Assembly: GCF_023073315.1 (NCBI RefSeq)
Contig: NZ_JADPJH010000026.1
Coordinates: 324,915 to 382,725, forward strand
Length of the DNA: 57,811 nt
Source of the DNA: Bradyrhizobium sp. 1
GTDB lineage: Bacteria; Pseudomonadota; Alphaproteobacteria; Rhizobiales; Xanthobacteraceae
Direction of reading: 5' to 3'
Shown here: in pieces, positions 19,812-27,808 of the stretch
How the letters are laid out: each line of letters starts with the position of its first letter
Numbering within the stretch: the first letter of the stretch is position 1
Made by a program: the position numbers and the translations under genes
The notes under the pieces: model-generated
What the model saw: the letters and a program-made list of their open reading frames with translations, nothing else
What the model was told of the DNA's origin: nothing
The model's database searches: none

Positions 19812-20270
19812 TTACGGCCTCACCACCGTGTACCCATTCTCCGCCAGGAACAGGATCTGCCCGACGCCGACCTGCACCGGCGTCGCCGCCGGAATGAACT
19901 CGGGCCGCTTGCCCGTTTCCCGCTCGATCGTGTCGACGGTGTTGAGGCAGATGTCGAAGCGTACGCCCTGCGCGATCAGGCTCTCGACCTGCCTGCGGCG
20001 CTCGCTGCCGGTGAGCAGCAAATCGACGCCGGGGCCGAAGGCCACCAGTTCGATCGCAACCTTGTCGGGATCATACGCCTTCAGCAGATTGTTGGCGACG
20101 CTCAGCACCAGCGCCTGCTTCTTCGCATCGCCGTCGGAGAGCTGAAGCACGATTCTGTGCTCGGCGAACGGCTTGTCCTGAAGCGGTACCTGCTGGGCCG
20201 AAACGAGCGGCGTCGCGGCGAAGGCGAGCAGCGCCAGCGTCAGCGCGGATGAGATCAGCGAGCGCATCAT
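19812..20270 (-). CDS. DsrE-family exported protein in sox cluster
   Basis: A 152-aa protein with a Sec signal peptide (SLISSALTLALLAFAATPLVSA) followed by a DsrE/DsrF-like fold segment: VLSVANNLLKAY, VAIELVAFGPGVDLL and LIAQGVRFDICLNT. DsrE-like proteins carry or transfer sulfur on a cysteine; here the cysteine of FDICLNT is the only candidate after the signal. The start is next to the soxB stop (TAG-G-ATG), and two adjacent ATGs are possible (20270 or 20267). The position at the end of the sox operon and the export signal suggest a periplasmic sulfur-handling role. A direct sulfur-relay activity is inference. Confidence 0.8.
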   Translation of the reverse strand: MMRSLISSALTLALLAFAATPLVSAQQVPLQDKPFAEHRIVLQLSDGDAKKQALVLSVANNLLKAYDPDKVAIELVAFGPGVDLLLTGSERRRQVESLIAQGVRFDICLNTVDTIERETGKRPEFIPAATPVQVGVGQILFLAENGYTVVRP

Positions 20271-20271
20271 C

Positions 20272-22017
20272 CTATCCCGCAATGCCCGGGTTGTTCTCGA
20301 CGCCCATCAGCGTGACGCCGGTGCCGAGCCGTTCCTGAAACATGCGGCCCGAGCGCAGATATTTGGCGACGACGTCCCAGACCGGCGCGCCTTGCTGGCC
20401 GTTGACCGAGGCCCAGCCCGCGACCTTGTAGCGGTGGCTCGCGCTGAGCGTCTTGCCGCCGTTGAGCTTCACGTCGGAGATGCGGCTGCCGATCGCAGCG
20501 GTCGGCGTGCAGGTGTAGCTGAGCCCGCCGGTGCGCACCATGTCGCCGCCCTGCTGGTAATAGGGATCGGCGTTGAAGAGATTGTCGCAGATGTCTTCCA
20601 GCACGTTCTTGATATCTGCCCCGAGCATCTCCTGCACATAGGTCTCGGGATAGGTGATCGCGGTCTCCGCGAGCACATCCTCCATGGTCAGCGGCTGGCC
20701 GGACAACGCGGTGACGCCCCAGCGGAAACCCGGCGACAGCGCGATCTCCGCATCGAGCTCGGTGCGTAGCGCGGTGCAGATCAATTCGTCGACCGGACCG
20801 GTGAAATTGCCGCGGCGATAGAGCAGGCGGTCGGGTGTTGCGATCTTCTCCGCCCAGTCGGTCACATGGGGCGCGCGCAGCCGGCCGATCAGTTCGGCCA
20901 TGGCGGGGTCGGGCTTCAACAGCTCGGAGTAGACCGGCAGCAGATGATATTTGACGTCGCTGACTTTGCCCTTGTCGAGCGCGAGGTCGAGCACGGCCAG
21001 AAATTTTCCGTTGGAGCCGGCATTGGTGACGAGCGTCGTGCCGCCGGCGTTCTTCACCGGGATAGGCTGCGGCACGGCATCATGGGTGTGGCCGCCGAGG
21101 ATGACGTCGATGCCGGTGACGCGGCTCGCCAGCTTGAGGTCGACATCCATGCCGTTGTGGGACAGCAGGATGACCGCATCGACCTTGTCGGCGCCGCGCA
21201 AGGCGTCGACGTGTTTCTGCAACTCCTCCTCGCGGATGCCAAAAGTCCAGTCCGGCGTGAACCGTTTTGGATGCGCGATCGGCACGTAGGGAAAGGCCTG
21301 GCCGATGATCGCGACGCGATGGCCGCCGAGTTCCTTGATCACAGAGGGCTTGAACACGCGCCCCGTAGCCTTGTCGAAGGCGGCGGCATCGTTGAACGCG
21401 GCTTCCTCGGTCAGGAAAACGTTCTGCGCCAGGAACTCGCCCTTGAAGCGCTCGAGATTGTCGCGCAGCGCCTGCTCGCCATAAGTGAATTCCCAATGCC
21501 CGGTCATCGCCTCGATGCCGAGCAGATTGGCGACCTCGACCATGTCGCGGCCCTGCATGACGTTGGCGAGCCCGGTGCCCTGCCAGAGGTCGCCGCCGTC
21601 GAGCAGCAGCGAACGCGCCTCGCCGGCCTCGTTGCGCAGGCGATCGACCAGCGTCTTCAGATGAGCGAAGCCGCCGAGCTTGCCGAAGCGGCCTGCGGAC
21701 TTCTCGAACTCGAAGCAGGTGAAGGCATAGGCATCGGCGCTGTCGGGCCGGATGCCGAAACGTTCGAGGAAGGCGCGCCCGACCAGATGCGGCGGCCGCC
21801 CCGCCATCTCGCCGATGCCGATATTGACGCTGGGCTCGCGGAAATAGACCGGGTTGAGCTGCGCATGCGTGTCGGTGATGTGCAGGATGCGCGCATTGCC
21901 GAACCGTTCGAGGTCGTAAATGCTGGCAGTCTCAGCGCCCCGCGCGAGCCGCGGCAGTCCGAGCGATGCGGCGGCAAATGCTGTGCTCTTCAGGAAATCG
22001 CGGCGGCGGATCGCCAT
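20272..22017 (-). CDS. soxB: SoxB thiosulfohydrolase
   Basis: A 581-aa periplasmic di-manganese hydrolase that releases sulfate from the cysteine S-thiosulfonate on SoxY. It has a Tat signal (RRRDFLKS with AFAAASLGL) and the SoxB signature ITDTHAQLNPVYFRE, with further metal-ligand motifs LDGGDLWQGTG, LLSHNGMDVD and GGHTHD, and a 5'-nucleotidase-type C-terminal domain. ATG at 22017 has GGAG upstream; an in-frame start 7 codons earlier has no site and would displace the Tat motif. It is 51 bp downstream of soxK and abuts the DsrE-like gene. Confidence 0.96.
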   Translation of the reverse strand: MAIRRRDFLKSTAFAAASLGLPRLARGAETASIYDLERFGNARILHITDTHAQLNPVYFREPSVNIGIGEMAGRPPHLVGRAFLERFGIRPDSADAYAFTCFEFEKSAGRFGKLGGFAHLKTLVDRLRNEAGEARSLLLDGGDLWQGTGLANVMQGRDMVEVANLLGIEAMTGHWEFTYGEQALRDNLERFKGEFLAQNVFLTEEAAFNDAAAFDKATGRVFKPSVIKELGGHRVAIIGQAFPYVPIAHPKRFTPDWTFGIREEELQKHVDALRGADKVDAVILLSHNGMDVDLKLASRVTGIDVILGGHTHDAVPQPIPVKNAGGTTLVTNAGSNGKFLAVLDLALDKGKVSDVKYHLLPVYSELLKPDPAMAELIGRLRAPHVTDWAEKIATPDRLLYRRGNFTGPVDELICTALRTELDAEIALSPGFRWGVTALSGQPLTMEDVLAETAITYPETYVQEMLGADIKNVLEDICDNLFNADPYYQQGGDMVRTGGLSYTCTPTAAIGSRISDVKLNGGKTLSASHRYKVAGWASVNGQQGAPVWDVVAKYLRSGRMFQERLGTGVTLMGVENNPGIAG

Positions 22018-22068
22018 CTCGAATTCTCCGCCCCTCAATGATCGCTCGACTGTTTCAACAGGTTCAGT

Positions 22069-22374
22069 CTAGCGGATTTCCATCGCCTTCCACGCCTCTT
22101 TTTCAGACGTGGCCTGGAAGGTTGATGCTTTTGCCAGGGCTTCGGCCTCTTTCGCCGCGGCAATGGCGCGATCGAAATCGCCGCTGTCGCCCGCCTTTTT
22201 GGCTGCCGCCAGCGCCGATACGGTCACGGTCCATTGGTTGCGCATGCCGGCTGCCTCCTTGGAAGCAGCCTCCGCAGCGGCATAGGCCGCCTTGTAGTCC
22301 GCCTCGTTTGCCGCGCGCGCCGCTGGCGCCAGGCTCAATGAGAGCAGCATGGCGAGTGGAAGTGACCGCTTCAT
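22069..22374 (-). CDS. soxK: SoxK-like SoxAX-associated small protein
   Basis: A 101-aa exported protein: a Sec signal (MKRSLPLAMLLSLSLAPAARA) and an Ala/Lys/Glu-rich helical mature region (AAAEAASKEAAG, AAKKAGDSGDFDRAIAAAKEAEALAKAS). Size, composition and position between soxA and soxB match SoxK, which binds SoxAX and improves its activity. It starts within the soxA stop (4-nt ATGA overlap), so translation is coupled. The name rests mainly on context and helical pattern because the family is poorly conserved. Confidence 0.78.
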   Translation of the reverse strand: MKRSLPLAMLLSLSLAPAARAANEADYKAAYAAAEAASKEAAGMRNQWTVTVSALAAAKKAGDSGDFDRAIAAAKEAEALAKASTFQATSEKEAWKAMEIR

Positions 22375-23234
22375 GGCCGCGCTCCCGGGCCTGAAATCGG
22401 CAGGCCGTTGGCGACGTAGGAGAGGAAATATTCGACGTCGCGATATTCGTCCGCCTGCGGCTCCAGCGGAACCGCGCGGGTTTGGCTGTTGCAGGTGACG
22501 AAGCGGCGGCTGGTCGTGCCCATGCCGCTCCATTCGGACCGGTAGATCGGCATCGCGTTCAGAATGCCGAGCGCCGGCGCCAGGATCTCGGCGCGGATGC
22601 GCTCGCCCGGGCTCTGCACATGGCAGCTCGCGCAGGAGAAATTCAGCTGGCCGCGGCGGGTGTAGAAATAGCGCTTGCCGTTCTCGAACGCCGCGAGCGC
22701 GCGGGGATCGTCGGGTATCCTGATGTCCATCGGCTTGCCGCGCGAGGTGAACGCCATGTACGCCGTCAGCGAAGCCATCTCGTCCTTGACGTAGGAATAG
22801 GGCGCCTCGCCATTGCCCTCGCGGCAGCGGTTGAGCGCGAGCTCCAGCGTGACGACCTTGCCTTCCTTCCCGTCGAAATAAGGATAGTTCTGGCGGATGC
22901 CGATACCGCGGTTCGGGAAGCAGTCGGCGTAGGTCTTGCCGTTCTTGAACGGGGTCGCGAACATTTCCTTGCCGGCGTCGAGCGCGAACTCGTAGGGCGG
23001 GAATTCTTCCTTCTCCTGCCACTGCCGCTTCATGTCCGCGTTCATCGAATAGGGACCGTTGACGAAGTCCTCGTGCTTCACATCAGGAAATTTCTGGAAG
23101 AAGAAATTCTGGAACGCTTTGGCGTCCGCAACGGGATCGACCTTGTCGGCTGCGACCACGCGCGGCGAGGTGAGGGCGAACGCGACGAGCGCGGCACTCA
23201 ACGAGCCAAGCAGGAGAGCGGAGCGGGCCTTCAT
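22371..23234 (-). CDS. soxA: SoxA, diheme-family c-type cytochrome subunit of SoxAX
   Basis: A 287-aa periplasmic protein that with SoxX oxidatively joins thiosulfate to SoxY. A signal peptide ends near TSPRVVAA. Only one CxxCH haem site is visible (CASCH), as in SoxA proteins that have lost the other haem; the active-site cysteine fits RRFVTCNSQ near the C-terminus, and CFPN and NRC supply further cysteines. The true start is ATG at 23234, overlapping the soxZ stop by one base (TGATG); the longer upstream reading is antisense-like filler. It overlaps soxK by 4 nt. Confidence 0.95.
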   Translation of the reverse strand: MKARSALLLGSLSAALVAFALTSPRVVAADKVDPVADAKAFQNFFFQKFPDVKHEDFVNGPYSMNADMKRQWQEKEEFPPYEFALDAGKEMFATPFKNGKTYADCFPNRGIGIRQNYPYFDGKEGKVVTLELALNRCREGNGEAPYSYVKDEMASLTAYMAFTSRGKPMDIRIPDDPRALAAFENGKRYFYTRRGQLNFSCASCHVQSPGERIRAEILAPALGILNAMPIYRSEWSGMGTTSRRFVTCNSQTRAVPLEPQADEYRDVEYFLSYVANGLPISGPGARP

Positions 23235-23545
23235 CACGCGATCTTCGCGGTGATCGTATCCGAGCCGCCCTTGTTGTCGGTCCATGAGATCTTGAGGTCG
23301 TCGCCCTTCTTGCCGCCCTTGAAGCTGAACTTCACATAGGGGTCCTTGGAGACCGCGGTGCCCCAATTGGCGACGAAGACGTCCTTGCCGTTACATTCGA
23401 ACTTCAGCTCCTGGATGTAGTGCGCAGGGATCGGCTCGCCCTTGGCATCCTTGACTAGGCCGGTGTCCATGGGGTGCTGGATCAGCGTCTGCACCTCGGT
23501 GATGTCGCCGTTGGATGTTGCGCGTACGCGAATGCTGGATGCCAT
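23234..23545 (-). CDS. soxZ: SoxZ, sulfur carrier partner of SoxY
   Basis: A 103-aa immunoglobulin-like protein forming the SoxYZ carrier heterodimer. It begins MASSIRVRA and contains VQTLIQHPMDTGLVKDA, a typical SoxZ segment, and has no signal peptide; SoxZ is usually carried out through the Tat pathway as a complex with SoxY. It is separated from soxY by 11 bp and overlaps soxA by one base. The start is preceded by AGGAGAACCGAG. Confidence 0.96.
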   Translation of the reverse strand: MASSIRVRATSNGDITEVQTLIQHPMDTGLVKDAKGEPIPAHYIQELKFECNGKDVFVANWGTAVSKDPYVKFSFKGGKKGDDLKISWTDNKGGSDTITAKIA

Positions 23546-23556
23546 CTCGGTTCTCC

Positions 23557-24048
23557 TTAGCCGCCGCAGCCGCCGACGGTGACCTTGACCTCTTTGGTCG
23601 CGCTGTAGAGCTTGCCGTCGGCCTCCACGATCGCGGTCACGTTGCTGGTCTTGGCCATCTTCAGCCGGTTGGCGATACCTGGAATCGTGCCGTCTGGAAT
23701 CTTGTAGGAAGCAGCGAGCGCGTTCGGGTTCTCGGCCACGAAGAACGAGATCGAGGTCACCTTGTCGAGCGTCGTCGTCACCGAGATCGGCACCACGCCG
23801 CCATTCTCGGCGATCTCGGGCGCATCCAGCTTGACCTTGTCGGAGGGCTCGGCGGTCCTGCCGTAGAGCGCCTCGATGGCGTCGGCCTCGTTCTTCAGCT
23901 TGAACGCCTCTTCCGGATATTTGTCGTTGGCCGCCGCGAGCGCGAAGCTTGCGCCAAACGGCAGATTGCCGAGGCCGAGCAGCGCGACCGAGGCCGCGCC
24001 CTGAAGGATCAGGCGCCGCGTCGGATGAGAGCCGGTGGTCGTCGTCAT
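23557..24048 (-). CDS. soxY: SoxY, thiosulfate-binding carrier protein
   Basis: A 163-aa protein that carries the sulfur substrate covalently on its C-terminal cysteine. The C-terminus is VKVTVGGCGG, the swinging-arm GGCGG motif. The N-terminus has a Tat-type signal (HPTRRLILQGAASVALLGLG) suited to co-export with SoxZ. ATG at 24048 follows AGGAGACTTTTG; the preceding in-frame TTG is not needed. It lies 49 bp downstream of soxX. Confidence 0.96.
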   Translation of the reverse strand: MTTTTGSHPTRRLILQGAASVALLGLGNLPFGASFALAAANDKYPEEAFKLKNEADAIEALYGRTAEPSDKVKLDAPEIAENGGVVPISVTTTLDKVTSISFFVAENPNALAASYKIPDGTIPGIANRLKMAKTSNVTAIVEADGKLYSATKEVKVTVGGCGG

Positions 24049-24097
24049 CAAAAGTCTCCTCGGCAGTCTCTTGGATGGTCTTTTGGCGTGCCTGACG

Positions 24098-24454
24098 TCA
24101 CAGGGTTTGCAGGAAATCGACGATCGCGCTGATCTCCTGGTCGGTCAAAATCCTGTTACGACCGAACGGCGGCATCATGGTCTGCGGATTGCGCTTGGTC
24201 TCGTCGAAGATGATCGCGGCCAGCTCGTTGCGATCAGGGTATTTTGATTTGAGGTCCTTCAGCTCCGGGCCGATCGTTCCCGGCAGGTCGCCGCCCTTGA
24301 TGACGTGGCAGGTCAGGCAGTTGCCCTTGCCGCGGTCGAAGGCGAGCTTCTGGCCTTCGCTGACGGCGGATTGCGCCTGCGCGGAGCTTGCCGCAAGGCC
24401 GGCGGCAATGGCCAGCAGGATGGTCAGGACGGGCGTGCGGGGAAAGGCGGTCAA
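24098..24454 (-). CDS. soxX: SoxX, monohaem c-type cytochrome subunit of SoxAX
   Basis: A periplasmic cytochrome c subunit of about 118 aa. Visible are a signal peptide (VLTILLAIAAGLAASSAQA), one haem site CLTCH, and the distal methionine region TMMPPFGRN. The frame has no ATG near the signal peptide; TTG at 24454 gives a signal of normal length, whereas TTG at 24535 would add 27 residues. GGAA is the only ribosome-like site, so the start is uncertain. It is the first gene of the sox operon; no soxR, soxS, soxV or soxW is next to it. Confidence 0.9.
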   Translation of the reverse strand: MTAFPRTPVLTILLAIAAGLAASSAQAQSAVSEGQKLAFDRGKGNCLTCHVIKGGDLPGTIGPELKDLKSKYPDRNELAAIIFDETKRNPQTMMPPFGRNRILTDQEISAIVDFLQTL

Positions 24455-24701
24455 GGCGTCATTCCGAGGCGTTATGTCGATGATCTCGTTCGCGGAAATA
24501 TAGTGTTCCAAAGCACAAAGGCGATCGCCTGACAATCAAGACTATGCATGCGCCAAAATGGAGTTAATATCTTCCGCATTGCAACTAAAGAGATTATTTG
24601 TTCGGCGGATTCGGGCCAGGGGCGCTGGCCTGCTGTTTTCAGGGCGTTTGGGCGCTCGTACTGCTTTCTATCTCGTTCTCGCTTTTTCAAGGGGACCTCA
24701 A
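24455..24701. promoter_or_regulatory. Divergent promoter region, sox operon / DUF938 gene
   Basis: About 247 bp, more A+T-rich than its surroundings, between the divergent soxX and DUF938 genes. It should carry both promoters. A perfect 12-bp palindrome, AGGCGATCGCCT, is at 24519-24530; it could bind a regulator but may be chance. I cannot assign -35/-10 elements with confidence. Confidence 0.4.
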
Positions 24702-25373
24702 TTGGCTGAATATGTCGTCGAATTTGGCAGGGACGGCGGACGGGTCGAGTCGGATGGACGGCTCGATGCGCCGGCATTTCATCGCAATCACGAGTCGCTC
24801 TGGGCGGCGCTGGAAAAGCATCTCGCAGGCACCACCGGCAACGTGGTCGAACTCGGCAGTGGAACCGGGCAGCACGTCGTTCATTTCGCCCGCCACACGC
24901 CCGGCCTGATCTGGTGGCCGAGCGACCTCAATCAGCGCCACCTCAAGAGCATCGAGGCCTGGCGCGTTCATTCGGGCCTGCCAAACATCCGCTCGCCGTT
25001 GCGGATCGATCTGACCGATCCCGACTGGTGCCCGGAGATGAAAAGCGGGCAGGCACCGACAAGCCTCGCCGCATTGTTCTGCGCCAATGTCATCCACATC
25101 GCGCCATGGAGCGTGGCCGAAGGCCTGTTCGCCGGCGCCGGCCGTTATCTGCGTGCCGACGGCAAGCTGTTCCTCTACGGCCCGTTCAAGCGCGATGGCA
25201 AGCACACCGCGCTCAGCAACGCCGTGTTCGACACGTCGCTGCGTGAGGGCAATCCGGATTGGGGCGTGCGCGATATCAGCGACGTCGAGAAGTTAGCGCG
25301 AGGCGTGGGCCTGCGTCTCGTCGATACGATCGAGATGCCTGCGAACAACCTGACGCTGGTGTTTTCGCGCTAG
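24702..25373 (+). CDS. DUF938 class I SAM-dependent methyltransferase
   Basis: A 223-aa DUF938 protein with a Rossmann methyltransferase core: SAM-binding motif VVELGSGTGQHVVHFA and the later FCANVIHIAPW and LFLYGPF segments typical of this family. Function and substrate are unknown. The reading frame is open 48 codons upstream, but TTG at 24702 is preceded by AAGGGGACCTCAA and fits the family's N-terminus (AEYVVEFGRDGG, then SPAFHRN-like DAPAFHRN). It is divergent from sox and convergent with the peptidase gene. Confidence 0.87.
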   Translation: MAEYVVEFGRDGGRVESDGRLDAPAFHRNHESLWAALEKHLAGTTGNVVELGSGTGQHVVHFARHTPGLIWWPSDLNQRHLKSIEAWRVHSGLPNIRSPLRIDLTDPDWCPEMKSGQAPTSLAALFCANVIHIAPWSVAEGLFAGAGRYLRADGKLFLYGPFKRDGKHTALSNAVFDTSLREGNPDWGVRDISDVEKLARGVGLRLVDTIEMPANNLTLVFSR

Positions 25374-25388
25374 TACGCAGGAGGTGCG

Positions 25389-25516
25389 CTCCCTCCCCCG
25401 CCTGCGGGGGAGGGTTGGGGAGAGGGTGTCTCACCAACGGGACAATCCCCCAGAGGAGAAAGCCCTCACCCGCCGCGCTCTTCGAGCGCGTCGACCTCTC
25501 CCGCAAGCGGGAGAGG
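25389..25516. repeat. Dispersed palindromic repeat between convergent genes
   Basis: A compound element: CTCCCTCCCCCGCCTGCGGG at the left, a CCTCACCCGCCGCGCTC block, and at 25495-25516 a palindrome CCTCTCCCGC-AA-GCGGGAGAGG. Related blocks occur at 41721-41786 and, more distantly, at both window ends. It fills the convergent gap and may terminate transcription from both sides. Confidence 0.8.
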
Positions 25517-25553
25517 TAAGCGGCGCCCTTGGCATGCAGCGATCAAATCAAGA

Positions 25554-27623
25554 TCACGCCTCGCCATCCCGCCACCCGATCTTCTCCTTCAAGAACTGAA
25601 AACCGATCACCTCAAAACCCGCGCGCTCCTTGTTGTCCTTGCCGTAGCCATGGCCGCCGGCTTCCGGCTCGTAGAACCAGGCCTCGTATCCCATCGCCTG
25701 GAGCTTTGCCGCCATCTTGCGCGCGTGGCCGGGATGGACGCGATCGTCGCGCCGCGTGGTGGCGATCAGGATCGGCGGATAGGGCTGGCTGGCTTTGACG
25801 TTGTGATAGGCCGAGTAGGTCTTGAGCCACTCCCATTCCTCGGGCTTATCAGGATCGCCGTATTCCGCGATCCAGCTCGCGCCGGCGAGCAGCTTTGTGT
25901 AGCGGCGCATGTCGATCAGCGGGATGGTGCAGAACAGCGCGCCGAAACGCTCGGGATAGCGCACCAGCATGTTGGTGATGAGGATGCCGCCGTTCGAACC
26001 GCCCTGCGCGGCGATGCGCTTTGCTTTGGTCACGCCGCGTCGCACGAGATCGGCGGCCACTGCGGCGAAATCGTCATGCGAGAGCTTCTTGCCGGCGAGC
26101 CGGCCGGCATCGTGCCAGCGCGTGCCGAACTCGCCGCCGCCGCGCAAATTCGCTTGAACCGTGGTGCCGCCGCGCTCCAGCCACAGCTTGCCGAGCGAGG
26201 GGTTGTAATACGGCTTCACGGAATGGGCGAAGCCACCATAGGCGCTCATATAGACCGGCGCATCGCCGGTCTCCCCGGCGGGGCCGGTCTGCACATAGGG
26301 AATGCGCTCGCCGTCGATCGAGACTGCTTCGTGCTGCGTCACCACGAGGCCGTCGGCGGTGAAAGTCTTCGGCGCTTGCTTCAACACGGTCGGACTTGCA
26401 ACGCCGCGCGCGATCAACAGCATCGATGGTGGCGTGAGCGGATCCTGCACATTGGCGAGCAGATCGCCATTGCTCTCGGACGGATGGCGATCAAGCGGCC
26501 AGATGTCGACGACGCCAATCTGCGGCAGACCAGGAAGTGCCTCGCGGCTCCACCCATTGGCGGAAGGCGTGCAGACATCGAAGCGCGGCCTGAGCTCGTC
26601 GAGGATCGACAGCACCAGCCGGCCCGCTGTCCAGAAGAAGCCTTGCACGGCCCGGCGAGGCGCCGGCTCGAACAGCACCGTAAATTCGCGGCTGCCCGCC
26701 AGAAGGGCCGAGAGCGATATGCCAAGCACGGCATCCGCCTCGTACGTTCGTCCGGCCACGGACCAATCCGCGCGCGGCTTGATCGCGAGCCAGTCGCCAT
26801 GGGTTTGCAGCTCGATGTTGGTGGGGAGGTCTATCTTTGAGGTGGGGCCGGTCTCGTCTCCGATCGAGACACTGTAGTTGAAGAAATCCAGCATGCGGCC
26901 AAACCATATGATTCGATCCGGCGTCATGCGATCGATATGGCCATACGCCGCCATGTCGCTCGCCGAGGCTTCGAACAGCACCGTCGCTTGTTCGATCGAT
27001 TGGCCGCGCCGCCAAAGCCGCACGGTCCGTGCATAGCCAGATGTCGTCGCCATGCCTTCGCCATGCGCGCTCGACAGCAGCAGCGTATCGGCATCGAGCC
27101 AGTCCGCGCCGCCCTTGGCTTCCGGCAGCGTAAAGCCGTCGGCGACGAAGCTCTTGGTAGCGAGATCGAACTCGCGCAAGGTGACGGCATCGCTGCCGCC
27201 GCGCGACAGGCTCAAAATCGCCCGCGCGCTTCCCGGCGTCGTGGCGATCCCGCTGAGCAGCCAGTCTTCACCCTCGCTCGCTGCGAGCTTGTCGATGTCC
27301 AGCATGATCTCCCACGCCGGATGCGGTTTTCGAAACTCCGCCAGCGTGGTCCGCCGCCACAGGCCGCGCGGATTGGTGGCGTCCTTCCAGAGGTTGTGCA
27401 GATCGTTGCCGCGCCGGCTGACATAGGGGATGTTGTCGGGACGATCGTAGATCGCCGCGAGGATGTCGCGATCGCGCGCGAAGGCCGCTCCGCCGAATGC
27501 TTGAAGCGTCAGTTGATTCTGCCGTTCGACGAAATCGAGCGCCTGCGTGCCTTCGATCTCCTCGAGCCAGAGCCAGGGATCGTCGTCGGGAGCGCTGAGC
27601 GTGGGCCTGTCGTCGACGGACAT
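25554..27623 (-). CDS. Prolyl oligopeptidase family serine peptidase (S9A)
   Basis: A 689-aa cytoplasmic-type peptidase that would cleave short peptides after proline or similar residues. It has an N-terminal cap region beginning DDPWLWLEEIEG, a beta-propeller (about residues 70-400) and a C-terminal alpha/beta-hydrolase domain with catalytic Ser in AAQGGSNGGILI, Asp in TTRRDDRVHPGHARK, and His in GGHGYGKDN. Length is normal. There is no signal peptide. ATG at 27623 follows CAGGAG. It is a single-gene unit divergent from an MFS gene. Confidence 0.94.
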   Translation of the reverse strand: MSVDDRPTLSAPDDDPWLWLEEIEGTQALDFVERQNQLTLQAFGGAAFARDRDILAAIYDRPDNIPYVSRRGNDLHNLWKDATNPRGLWRRTTLAEFRKPHPAWEIMLDIDKLAASEGEDWLLSGIATTPGSARAILSLSRGGSDAVTLREFDLATKSFVADGFTLPEAKGGADWLDADTLLLSSAHGEGMATTSGYARTVRLWRRGQSIEQATVLFEASASDMAAYGHIDRMTPDRIIWFGRMLDFFNYSVSIGDETGPTSKIDLPTNIELQTHGDWLAIKPRADWSVAGRTYEADAVLGISLSALLAGSREFTVLFEPAPRRAVQGFFWTAGRLVLSILDELRPRFDVCTPSANGWSREALPGLPQIGVVDIWPLDRHPSESNGDLLANVQDPLTPPSMLLIARGVASPTVLKQAPKTFTADGLVVTQHEAVSIDGERIPYVQTGPAGETGDAPVYMSAYGGFAHSVKPYYNPSLGKLWLERGGTTVQANLRGGGEFGTRWHDAGRLAGKKLSHDDFAAVAADLVRRGVTKAKRIAAQGGSNGGILITNMLVRYPERFGALFCTIPLIDMRRYTKLLAGASWIAEYGDPDKPEEWEWLKTYSAYHNVKASQPYPPILIATTRRDDRVHPGHARKMAAKLQAMGYEAWFYEPEAGGHGYGKDNKERAGFEVIGFQFLKEKIGWRDGEA

Positions 27624-27808
27624 GAACGAAACTCCTGAAGTGGCGGCGGATAGGATTTGATCGAGCGCAAGCCGTCAAGGGTACGCTCCGGTATCATCGG
27701 CCCGATTGCGTCAGAGGCATGGCCTGCGCCCGTTTGCGCCGGTTGCTCGCCCTCCCGCACCCCTCCATAGTGCCGGGAATCAACCAAGCCTTTCGGGCGG
27801 AAATGCCG

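Noticed and set aside
22069..23022. 317-codon frame ending in the SoxK sequence
   Set aside because: The first 216 codons are soxA in another frame; the true gene starts at 22374.
24519..24530. AGGCGATCGCCT palindrome as a regulator site for sox
   Set aside because: Twelve bases with a GCGATCGC core can arise by chance in G+C-rich DNA, and no second copy or regulator gene supports it.
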